Below are positions 27,880-35,145 of a stretch of DNA of 59,648 bases, piece by piece. The notes beneath the pieces were generated by a model. The model saw only the letters and a list, made by a program, of their open reading frames with translations, made no database searches and was not told where the DNA came from. Position 1 is the stretch's first letter, and each line of letters starts with the position of its first letter. The stretch is taken from NCBI GenBank assembly GCA_039111535.1, contig JBCCIM010000015.1:1-59648 (forward strand), given 5' to 3'. Position numbers and translations under genes: made by a program. Origin of the DNA: Bacteroidota bacterium. Its GTDB lineage: Bacteria > Bacteroidota > Rhodothermia > Rhodothermales > JAHQVL01.

Positions 27880-28767
27880 ATGAACGGACCGAATAAACAC
27901 CGCGCAATCTGGATCTCGGATTTCCATCTGGGTACCCGAAATACAAAGGCAGATTTTCTGCTCGATTTCCTGAAAGCCAACGACTCGGAGTATCTGTATC
28001 TCGTTGGTGATGTGATCGACGGCTGGGCGCTGGGCAAGTCATGGTACTGGCCACAGCAGCACAACGATGTCATCCAGAAAATCTTGAGGAAAGCCAGAAA
28101 AGGTACCCGGGTTACTTACATCCCGGGCAATCACGATAACTTTGCACGGGGTTTTATAGATCTTCAGTTTGGCGGTATTCACACGAAGCTGAGAAGCATT
28201 CATACCACGCTTGATGGCCGGCAATTACTGGTTTTACATGGCGACGAATTTGATGGCGTCATCAAGTATGCCCAGTGGCTCTCCGTGTTGGGGGCAAAGG
28301 CTTATCAGTTGACGCTGTCGATGAACAGGTGGTATAATGTAGTCAGAGGATGGTTTGATTTGCCTTACTGGTCGCTGTCCGCTTACCTCAAGCAAAAAGC
28401 AAAACGTGCCGTTCAGCATGTAGCCAATTTTGAAGAAGCTGTGGCGACAGAAGCGCTGAAGTACGAAGTAGAAGGGGTTGTCTGCGGTCATATCCACCAC
28501 GCAGAAATTCGCAACATCGATGGGGTGTTGTACTGCAATGCAGGCGACTGGGTTGAAAGCTGCACTGCGCTGGTTGAGCACGTGGATGGGAAGTTGGAAA
28601 TCATCAACTGGTCAGGTAACAAACCTGAATCCCGGGTAACCAAACCGACAAACCGGGAGGTTGTCCCACTGCATGGCGCATCAATGCTGCCAAACAGCAA
28701 TATAGCAGAACCTGTGTTGTCATTGAACAGCACGGCCGGCAAAGTGGCCGGTGTTAAATTATCCTAA
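27880..28767 (+). CDS. LpxH-like UDP-2,3-diacylglucosamine diphosphatase family phosphoesterase, 295 aa
   Basis: Calcineurin-fold metallophosphoesterase of the COG2908 type. All five metal-binding blocks are seen: SDFHLG, GDVIDGW, GNHDN, HGDEFDG and GHIHHAEI. Members cleave UDP-diacylglucosamine to lipid X in lipid A synthesis, or act on related nucleotides or lipids. At 295 aa it is longer than E. coli LpxH (240 aa), with a C-terminal tail after the core. It lies 26 nt upstream of a glycosyltransferase, which supports an envelope-lipid or glycolipid role. Confidence 0.85.
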   Translation: MNGPNKHRAIWISDFHLGTRNTKADFLLDFLKANDSEYLYLVGDVIDGWALGKSWYWPQQHNDVIQKILRKARKGTRVTYIPGNHDNFARGFIDLQFGGIHTKLRSIHTTLDGRQLLVLHGDEFDGVIKYAQWLSVLGAKAYQLTLSMNRWYNVVRGWFDLPYWSLSAYLKQKAKRAVQHVANFEEAVATEALKYEVEGVVCGHIHHAEIRNIDGVLYCNAGDWVESCTALVEHVDGKLEIINWSGNKPESRVTKPTNREVVPLHGASMLPNSNIAEPVLSLNSTAGKVAGVKLS

Positions 28768-28793
28768 ATCATAAAGCTACGCATAGCACGCTT

Positions 28794-29912
28794 ATGTCAC
28801 GGTTAAATTGCTTGTTTATTATCCAGGGAGAAGGTCGTGGACACATGACCCAGGCCCTTGCTTTACAAACCATGCTGGTTGATGCAGGGCATAGCGTATC
28901 AGCCGTACTGGTTGGCCATAATGAGCACCGGCGCGTACCGGCGTTTTTTCTGAACAAAATTGGTGCGCCGGTTGAATATTTCGATAGCCCCAATTTTGCT
29001 GTCGATGCAAGCGAGAAGTCTGTTAAGGTGTGGCCTACTGTAACACAAAATCTGCGTAGAAGCCCGGAGTTCAAAGAAAGTCTCGACGTGATTCGGGGGG
29101 CGATTGACACGTATCAGCCAGATGTAATTATCAATTTTTTTGAACCACTGGCCGGCATCTACAACCTGTTCAATGTATCTCCCGTCCCGATGGTCTGCAT
29201 TGGGCATCAATACATGTATCACCACCCGGTCTATCCTTTCTCGCCCGGGAAATGGGCGCAGCGCATGGGAGCCAAGTATTTCACCCGCCTCTCAGCATTT
29301 GGCGCCAGGCGCAAACTTGCGCTCTCTTTTTATAATACCTGGGATCGGCCCAGGCTTTCTGTCATGCCGCCCCTGCTACGCAAAGAGTTGTTTGAACTGC
29401 CACTTGACCAGGAGGAGGACTTCTTTTTGATCTATCTCCTCAACCAGGGATATGCAACTGCTGTGACCGAATGGCACAAGAAGTACCCGGACGTCAAGCT
29501 GCATTGTTTCTGGGACAGCCCGAAGCACGATGAAGTGTATGCGTACGACGATACGCTTACGTTTCATCAGCTACACGATACCAAATTTCTCGATATGATG
29601 GCCCGATGCAAAGGCCTGATTTGTACCGCCGGCTTTGAATCTGTTTGTGAGGCCATGTACCTCGGTAAGTCAATTCTCGCAGTGCCCGTGAAAGGACATG
29701 TGGAGCAGTATTGGAACGCGCTCGATTTAATGCAGTACGGCGGTGGGATGCACGACGCGGAGTTCAACATCGAGCGGCTGCTTGAAGTCAAACCGGTCAA
29801 CCGGGAGCTTACCAAAGAATTCCGGCAATGGGTAGATCGTGCGCCCCACATGTTTGTGAGCACCATCGAAAAAGCGGCAAACAAAAAGGTACAGCGCTGG
29901 GCGAGTGTTTAG
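28794..29912 (+). CDS. Glycosyltransferase, GT-B / family 28-like, 372 aa
   Basis: The N-terminal half opens with LFIIQGEGRGHMTQALALQT, the glycine-rich loop followed by a GH pair seen in MurG/MGDG-synthase-type enzymes, and later has YQPDVIINFFEPLAGIY. The C-terminal half carries the donor-binding region CKGLICTAGFESVCEAMYLG, then ILAVPVKGHVEQYWNALDL. It probably transfers a sugar to a lipid acceptor at the inner membrane. It pairs with the LpxH-like gene just upstream. Confidence 0.82.
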   Translation: MSRLNCLFIIQGEGRGHMTQALALQTMLVDAGHSVSAVLVGHNEHRRVPAFFLNKIGAPVEYFDSPNFAVDASEKSVKVWPTVTQNLRRSPEFKESLDVIRGAIDTYQPDVIINFFEPLAGIYNLFNVSPVPMVCIGHQYMYHHPVYPFSPGKWAQRMGAKYFTRLSAFGARRKLALSFYNTWDRPRLSVMPPLLRKELFELPLDQEEDFFLIYLLNQGYATAVTEWHKKYPDVKLHCFWDSPKHDEVYAYDDTLTFHQLHDTKFLDMMARCKGLICTAGFESVCEAMYLGKSILAVPVKGHVEQYWNALDLMQYGGGMHDAEFNIERLLEVKPVNRELTKEFRQWVDRAPHMFVSTIEKAANKKVQRWASV

Positions 29913-29965
29913 GGATTTGCGCAAATAGTAACGTATCCTGCGCTTCGGCGTTCGGATATAGCGCC

Positions 29966-30556
29966 TTATGATTTCGCGAAAGCGAGCAGCGGGTTGTATG
30001 CCCCATTGTCAGCTTCTTTAAGGGCACTGATGTATGCTTTTCGGGTTTCTCCCTCTGTCATCAGTTTTGCTCTGCCGCCCCAGGTTAAAGCCTCACCTTT
30101 GTATTTATTACATATGGCGTCAGCACAAAGGCGCGCGTGCCGGCCATTGCCGTTGGGGAACAGGTGGATTTGCACCAGACGATGGTGGAAAATGATGGCG
30201 AGGTCGGTGGCATCATACGTTTGATGCTCTAGCCAGTACAGACTGTCGCCAAGTAGCTTGTACAGCTCTGTCGGGATTCGGAAGTGATCTACACCGATAT
30301 TCTTGTTGGTCTTGCGGTACGCGCCGGCCCATTTCCAGACCTGGCCGAACATACGTTTGTGGAGATGTAAGAGGAATCCCTCCGTGAATATACCCTGCCT
30401 TGCCAGTACGGACTGTTGCATAACCCATTTTCTGGCCTCAATAATATTCTCCTGCTCGAAGCGATCCAGATCGGCCCGGGTTAGAATTGTAGGAATGAGC
30501 TCGATTTTCTCTTCCTCATCAAGCGGCGTCTGGCCATCCAGGTATTCATTTTCCAT
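29966..30556 (-). CDS. Fic/DOC protein of the 'mobile mystery protein B' type, 196 aa
   Basis: Fic-fold enzyme expected to transfer AMP or another nucleotide moiety to a target protein. The catalytic motif is HLFPNGNGR at residues 131-139, a variant of HPFxxGNGR with Leu replacing Pro. Upstream are VWKWAGAYRKTNKNIGVDH and FRIPTELYKLL, the usual Fic core entry. The N-terminal helix region contains RFEQEN at 32-37: the E-N part of the inhibitory (S/T)xxxE(G/N) motif is kept but Arg replaces Ser/Thr. It starts 3 nt after the HTH partner, so the two are translated together. This pair matches the known mobile mystery A/B set, a likely toxin-antitoxin or regulated Fic unit. Confidence 0.9.
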   Translation of the reverse strand: MENEYLDGQTPLDEEEKIELIPTILTRADLDRFEQENIIEARKWVMQQSVLARQGIFTEGFLLHLHKRMFGQVWKWAGAYRKTNKNIGVDHFRIPTELYKLLGDSLYWLEHQTYDATDLAIIFHHRLVQIHLFPNGNGRHARLCADAICNKYKGEALTWGGRAKLMTEGETRKAYISALKEADNGAYNPLLAFAKS

Positions 30557-30559
30557 GGG

Positions 30560-31009
30560 CTAATCCCATAAATCCGTATTCAGATTCAAAACCAACTCTT
30601 CGGCCACCTGGCGCGTTTTCTCTTCTACATCACCAACACCTTGTGCTTCAAGCTTCATGGTGTGATCGACGGCGGTAACAAGCGATGTTGCTTTTTGGTA
30701 CGCCTGCGCGGTGATAATATCCTGAAGACTCCCTTCTGCCGGTACCAGTACATATGCCACTTTGCAATGCATCGCCTCTGCTGCCCGACGCAATAGCTTC
30801 AAAGTGACTGCGTCGTTCACTTCTTTGTTTTCCAGTTGCGATAAAGCTTGTTGGCTGACACCCATCCGGCTAGCGAGCTGGCGACCACTCATGCACAAAG
30901 CATCTCTGATCGCCCGCACCCAACCATTGGCCGGCCGCGCCGGGGTCTGTACTTTAGCCAGTTGTTTGTCGAGCGTTTCTAATTGAAGCTTTCTAAACTT
31001 ATTGTTCAT
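30560..31009 (-). CDS. HTH protein of the 'mobile mystery protein A' type, 149 aa
   Basis: An XRE-family helix-turn-helix spans about residues 38-80, with SGRQLASRMGVSQQALSQLE as the core, preceded by a basic N-terminus (NNKFRKLQLETLDKQLA). It is the first gene of the pair with the Fic protein and probably represses its own promoter through the two palindromes upstream. The acidic C-terminal part could contact the Fic partner, but no inhibitory motif is evident. Confidence 0.88.
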   Translation of the reverse strand: MNNKFRKLQLETLDKQLAKVQTPARPANGWVRAIRDALCMSGRQLASRMGVSQQALSQLENKEVNDAVTLKLLRRAAEAMHCKVAYVLVPAEGSLQDIITAQAYQKATSLVTAVDHTMKLEAQGVGDVEEKTRQVAEELVLNLNTDLWD

Positions 31010-31011
31010 TT

Positions 31012-31065
31012 TAACAATCTATATGTTGTTATGTGAATGCATAATAACAATTTATAAATTGTTAT
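31012..31065 (-). promoter_or_regulatory. Two palindromic operators of the mobile mystery A/B pair
   Basis: A perfect 22-bp palindrome lies at 31044-31065 (half ATAACAATTTA). A second, imperfect one lies at 31012-31031 with the same TAACAA/TTGTTA ends, just before the start codon of the HTH gene. Centres are 33 bp apart, about three helical turns, so two dimers would bind on the same DNA face. Confidence 0.7.
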
Positions 31066-31375
31066 GAAAGAATTATTTCACAATGCATAGATTGTGCGTA
31101 TTTGTTTTTTTGGCTTATTGGGTGGTACGGCTTGTTGTAGATAGTACCTGGTAGCCTCGCCGGTGTTGCTTGTGGATGGTCCCGTCATTTTTTCAAAGGA
31201 TCGAGAATACGTGAATCCAGTTGATTGGCCGCTGTTTTCTGTACAGTGCGTGAGCCCCTGCGCTACAAAAATCCTGTTATCAAATTAATAACACTGTATC
31301 TCTCAGCCGTGTGCACCGTATAGGCTGCTTTATCCTGCGTTGTTACAACCTGGATTATTAGAGGAAATAAATAGC
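31066..31375. other. Intergenic region before tonB, 310 nt
   Basis: It separates the divergent mobile mystery pair and the TonB gene. Apart from a purine-rich GAGGA at 31361-31365 serving as ribosome-binding site for tonB, nothing distinct is seen: no reading frame, terminator or clear promoter. Confidence 0.4.
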
Positions 31376-32161
31376 ATGAAAAATACATTTATAACAGGCT
31401 CATTTTTACGCGGATATAACTCCGTATTCAGATATAGACAACCCGAAAACACCAGCCGTACGCCTTCGTTTTCGATGGAAGATTTGTCCAAGCGATTTAG
31501 CGAACGTGCAGCGCGTGTGCACCGTAAAGGTGCCGGCTACATTACTGGGCTACAGACCGGTATGGCTGCTGGACTGGTGCTTTTGTTGGTGGCGTTCACC
31601 GTTCCTTTTTCGCCAGACAGCAAGTTTGAAGTCGTTCAGGTTGAGCAGGAACTGGTGACGATGGAAGAGATCCAGCAGACCAAGCAGCAGATTCAGCCTC
31701 CTCCGCCGCCTCGGCCTATCATCCCGGTTATGGTGCCAGATGATGAGTTGATCGTAGACGAGGACCTGGAGCTAGACGCAGCGCTGGAGTTGGATGAAAT
31801 GCTGGTAGACCTTGGACCACCGCCCGCAGAAGAAGAGGAGGAAGAGGACACAGATGAAGTATTTGTGGTGGTGGAAAGCATGCCCAAAATGATTGGCGGT
31901 ATGGCGAAGTTGTCGCAGGCTGTAAAATACCCCGTGATTGCAAGAAAGCAGGGTATCGAAGGCAACGTGATTGTCAAGATCGTAGTTGACACAGATGGAA
32001 AGCCGGGTAGTCCGGTAATCCTTCGTTCACCTAGCCCATTGCTCGAAGAAGCTGCCGTAAAAGCCGTGATGGCGCAGCGATTTGAGCCCGGCAAACAGCG
32101 GGGCCGTGCGGTGAAAGTAGAAGTTGTGATTCCGGTCAAGTTTCGGTTGACCGCTTCCTGA
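31376..32161 (+). CDS. tonB: TonB-family energy transducer, 261 aa
   Basis: A cytoplasmic N-terminal tail of about 57 residues precedes the single membrane helix (58-78, GLQTGMAAGLVLLLVAFTVP). Then comes a periplasmic spacer with the PPPPPRPIIP run and an acidic stretch (EEEEEEDTDE). The C-terminal TonB domain has SQAVKYPVIARKQGIEGNVI and AVKAVMAQRFEPGKQRGRAV. Family TonB_C proteins of this type pull on TonB-dependent receptors, two of which are encoded in this window. ExbB and ExbD are not nearby. The tail before the helix is longer than in E. coli TonB. The ATG at 31376 is chosen because GAGGA lies 10 nt upstream; an in-frame start at 31340 has none. Confidence 0.9.
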   Translation: MKNTFITGSFLRGYNSVFRYRQPENTSRTPSFSMEDLSKRFSERAARVHRKGAGYITGLQTGMAAGLVLLLVAFTVPFSPDSKFEVVQVEQELVTMEEIQQTKQQIQPPPPPRPIIPVMVPDDELIVDEDLELDAALELDEMLVDLGPPPAEEEEEEDTDEVFVVVESMPKMIGGMAKLSQAVKYPVIARKQGIEGNVIVKIVVDTDGKPGSPVILRSPSPLLEEAAVKAVMAQRFEPGKQRGRAVKVEVVIPVKFRLTAS

Positions 32162-32210
32162 TCACGCCAGCCAGCTGGTTTATTGCCGGCAACAAAAATT
32201 GGTGTAAATA

Positions 32211-32245
32211 AAAAGCCCGGTGTCTGTCATCACCGGGCTTTTTTT
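32211..32245 (+). terminator. Terminator after tonB
   Basis: Stem AAAAGCCCGGTG / CACCGGGCTTTT with an 8-nt loop, followed by a run of seven T. Confidence 0.95.
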
Positions 32246-32399
32246 GACCATAAGTAAGGGAAGTATTGAAATGAGGATATTGGAAATGAACATTTGGAAT
32301 TGCACGTATCAAAATACGTGCTGTGTAGCCTGGGCAAACTACCGTATCGTTTTTAAAATGTTACCATAGAATTACTAGAAGGCGCAATTCCTGCATACG

Positions 32400-32449
32400 T
32401 TAACAATCCTCTAACATTGAGCTAATAAACGCATAACATGCTGGTAATA
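32400..32449 (+). promoter_or_regulatory. Five-unit 11-bp direct-repeat array (TAAC/TAAT)
   Basis: TAAC or TAAT begins at 32401, 32412, 32423, 32434 and 32445, exactly 11 bp apart with no interruption. It lies in the 367-nt gap between tonB and the 100-aa gene; the remainder of that gap holds the tonB terminator and nothing else recognised. It is the longest of three such arrays in the window, consistent with tandem binding of a PhoB/OmpR-type response regulator. Confidence 0.6.
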
Positions 32450-32479
32450 AATTAGCCACGCACAGCCGCATAGGTTGCC

Positions 32480-32602
32480 ATGAAGTTACCCCAAGTGAAG
32501 TTACCCAAAGTGCCACCCATTCTGAAGTATGAAGTCCACCTGGCATCGTATTCGTTTCTTTCCCGGAGAGATCTCTCAGGGCAAACACCGTCAACTTCGT
32601 AA
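32480..32602 (+). CDS. Possible 40-aa leader peptide overlapping the next gene
   Basis: An ATG at 32480 opens a 40-codon frame in a different phase from the 100-aa gene and overlaps its start. It begins with a duplicated pentapeptide KLPQV-KLPKV, encoded by a tandem 15-bp repeat (32482-32496 and 32497-32511, one mismatch). No Shine-Dalgarno is visible. It may be a leader peptide or an accident of the repeat. Confidence 0.25.
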   Translation: MKLPQVKLPKVPPILKYEVHLASYSFLSRRDLSGQTPSTS

Positions 32603-32831
32603 TACCATTCTTCGCCTGTACAACCAAAGGGGAAAACCGTCGGAAGTTGCGCTATTTAGTTCGCCATTGATGTCAAACGGCGACATCTACATGTACCTGT
32701 CACCAGCTGCGTGCGAAGCCTTCTCCCGCATATTCAAAGCGTACCGCGTAAGGCCTTGCTCTCCACCCGGTGTTGAAGAGGTTAAGCTCATCCTGGGTAA
32801 GCGACAAATGCTTGCTCTACTGGAAGACTGA
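32529..32831 (+). CDS. Small protein of unknown function, 100 aa
   Basis: Not recognised. Basic protein (HRIRFFPGEI, KHRQLRNTILRLYNQRGK) with a hydrophobic core (ALFSSPLMSNGDIYMYLSPA) and a mixed end (VEEVKLILGKRQMLALLED). No signal peptide or membrane segment, so it is probably cytoplasmic. Its single notable trait is position: it is the first gene after the five-unit 11-bp repeat array, and is therefore a candidate member of whatever regulon that array marks. Confidence 0.6.
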   Translation: MKSTWHRIRFFPGEISQGKHRQLRNTILRLYNQRGKPSEVALFSSPLMSNGDIYMYLSPAACEAFSRIFKAYRVRPCSPPGVEEVKLILGKRQMLALLED

Positions 32832-32985
32832 TCTGTTTGTTCTTAGTGCCCTGGTTATCAATTCATTCACAAGGTTTTTGCTTCGTTCTTCTCTGCCTGC
32901 GTCGTATTTTGCGTGCAGCGTAATTTAATGCGCGCCGCAAATCAGTCGGTCTCTTTTAATCTGTACGATTTCTTGCAGGGGAAAT

Positions 32986-34731
32986 ATGGAATATCGCTGG
33001 ATCTTAAACCCGGACCCCGATCCAGAGCAAACCAATCAACTGGCCCGTGTACTCAACAATTTGCCCGAAGCACTTGCCCGTGCATTGGTTGCCCGTGGTG
33101 TAGCTTCATTTGATAAAGCACGTCTTTTTTTTCGGCCCGACATGTCCCACCTGCATGACCCCTTTTTGATGCAGGATATGGATGCCGCGGTTGCGCGTAT
33201 CCTTCGCGCCGCTGAAGAAAATGAGCAAGTGCTTGTTTATGGTGATTACGATGTAGATGGCACCACGTCGACGGCGTTGATGACCCTGTTTCTGCGTTCA
33301 CTGGGCATTGATGTCTCCTATTGGATTCCTGACCGTATTGTGGATGGCTATGGCTTATGCAACGCCGGCCTGGATGTGGCGCGTGAGCGGGGTGCATCGC
33401 TTGTTATTGCACTCGATTGCGGGGTAACGGCTGTTGAAGAGGCTGCCTATGCCCGGGAAATTGGGCTGGACCTGATCATTTGTGACCACCATAAACCAGC
33501 TGAAACCCTGCCGGATGCGGTGGCTGTGCTGGATCCCAAGCGTGATACCTGTCCCTATCCGTTCAAAGAATTGTCGGGTTGTGGTATTGGCTTTAAAGTA
33601 ATCCAGGCTGTTCTGGAAAAAATGCAAAAACCTGCATCCGATGCCTATGATTACCTTGACCTGGTAGCCATTTCGACTGCCAGTGATATTGTACCCCTGG
33701 AAGGCGAAAACCGGGTGCTGATGGTCGAAGGGCTGAATCGTATCCGGGAAGCGCCGCGGGTGGGTATCAAAGCACTTGCTGCACTGACAAGACAAGATTT
33801 GGCACATTGTACTACCAGTCAGATTGTCTTTAGTATTGGCCCGCGAATAAATGCGGCCGGCCGTCTCGGTGACGCTGAGCGCGCGGTTACGCTCATGGTT
33901 GCTGAAGATGCCGCGGAGTCAAGGCAACTGGCCCTTGAATTGGAGCAGGCCAACACAAAGCGAAGGGACCTCGACAAAGAGACCAAGCGCGCTGCCATCG
34001 TCAAGGCAGAACGGCAACTCAGTGGTTCGTTGCAACACGGCATTGTGGTACATGATGCAGACTGGCATCCGGGTGTGATCGGGATTGTTGCAAGCCGGTT
34101 GGTCGAGCAGTTTTATCGGCCGGCAATTGTGCTGTCAACCGTCAACGGCGTTGTGAAAGGATCCGCCCGATCCATACACGGCATTTCGGTTTATAATGCC
34201 ATTAAGCAGTGCAGCGATCTGCTAACAACATTTGGCGGGCACGATTACGCAGCCGGCCTTGCCATGCCTGAAGAAAATGTCACTGCGTTTCGGGAAAAGT
34301 TCAATGCCGCTGTAGGTGAAATGATAACACCCGAGTTGCTGAAACCCGTCATAAAAGTGGACGCTCCGGTTGATCTGAATGACGTTGGTGATCGGTTCTG
34401 GGCCGTATTGCGCCAATTTGCGCCGTTCGGGCCGGCAAACAGCAAGCCGGTTTTCCTTGCAAAAGACCTCGAACTTGCAAAACCGCCGCGTCGCATGGGT
34501 AAAGATGGAACACACCTCAAGTTTTGGGTGCGCCAAAAATCCGGCGGTATCAACACAATGGAAGTGGTTGGGTTTGGGATGCATACCCACCTCGATACCC
34601 TCCAGGAAAGTGAAAATGCCGGTATTCCTATCGAGTTGCTGTTCTCTGTTGAAGAAAACACGTGGAATGGGCGTACGAGCTTGCAGTTAAAGGCACGAGA
34701 TTTGCGTCTCCAAAAACTTACAACTGCTTAA
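32986..34731 (+). CDS. recJ: Single-stranded-DNA-specific exonuclease RecJ, 581 aa
   Basis: DHH-family 5'-3' exonuclease for recombination and mismatch or base-excision repair. Motif GDYDVDGTTSTA at residues 86-97, ALDCGVTAVEEA at 143-154, DHH at 167-169 within LIICDHHKPAETLPDA, the SGCGIGFKVIQA block, and the DHHA1 region with GVIGIVASRLVEQF and HGISVYNAIKQCSDLLTTFG. The C-terminal OB-like domain ends near DLRLQKL. Length fits the family. Confidence 0.95.
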   Translation: MEYRWILNPDPDPEQTNQLARVLNNLPEALARALVARGVASFDKARLFFRPDMSHLHDPFLMQDMDAAVARILRAAEENEQVLVYGDYDVDGTTSTALMTLFLRSLGIDVSYWIPDRIVDGYGLCNAGLDVARERGASLVIALDCGVTAVEEAAYAREIGLDLIICDHHKPAETLPDAVAVLDPKRDTCPYPFKELSGCGIGFKVIQAVLEKMQKPASDAYDYLDLVAISTASDIVPLEGENRVLMVEGLNRIREAPRVGIKALAALTRQDLAHCTTSQIVFSIGPRINAAGRLGDAERAVTLMVAEDAAESRQLALELEQANTKRRDLDKETKRAAIVKAERQLSGSLQHGIVVHDADWHPGVIGIVASRLVEQFYRPAIVLSTVNGVVKGSARSIHGISVYNAIKQCSDLLTTFGGHDYAAGLAMPEENVTAFREKFNAAVGEMITPELLKPVIKVDAPVDLNDVGDRFWAVLRQFAPFGPANSKPVFLAKDLELAKPPRRMGKDGTHLKFWVRQKSGGINTMEVVGFGMHTHLDTLQESENAGIPIELLFSVEENTWNGRTSLQLKARDLRLQKLTTA

Positions 34732-35145
34732 AGAATTGCGATAAAGGATTACGGTATTTAACCCGATTCTTTATAATCTTGGGTACGCTGTTGCCCAAAA
34801 AAAGACGCTGTTCTGAGTCTCATTACGAGCCCCCCACTCGCTCAATACATTTTCCCCCGAAAATTATCTCTGCTTTTTTAAGAACATCATTTTTAAGCGT
34901 GATGTTTTTAAGTGTGGTTGATAATGCCCCCCTCTTGCAGCTTGTATACAGTCTCATCGCGCCAGGTACGTAACGCTATCCAAACCGTCGTTATCTATCT
35001 GATGGTTCTGGCCGATCCGATAGTATAGGGCTGACAGCAAGTACATTCGCCCCCCTTTGATTCATGTAGGTCCAATCTGACTTATATGCGCCTCCAATCG
35101 TCGTTATTTGCTATTTAACCCCTTCAACACAAGGGAGATATCGCC
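34732..35145. other. Intergenic region between recJ and the FG-GAP gene, 414 nt
   Basis: No credible gene. Four C-tracts of five or six bases occur on the + strand (near 34830, 34853, 34925 and 35049). The only clear signal is AAGGGAGA at 35132-35139, just before the next start codon. Confidence 0.4.

Noticed and set aside
34662-34973. Open frame running off the recJ end
   Set aside because: It overlaps the end of recJ in another frame and continues into C-tract intergenic DNA with no domain-like content.
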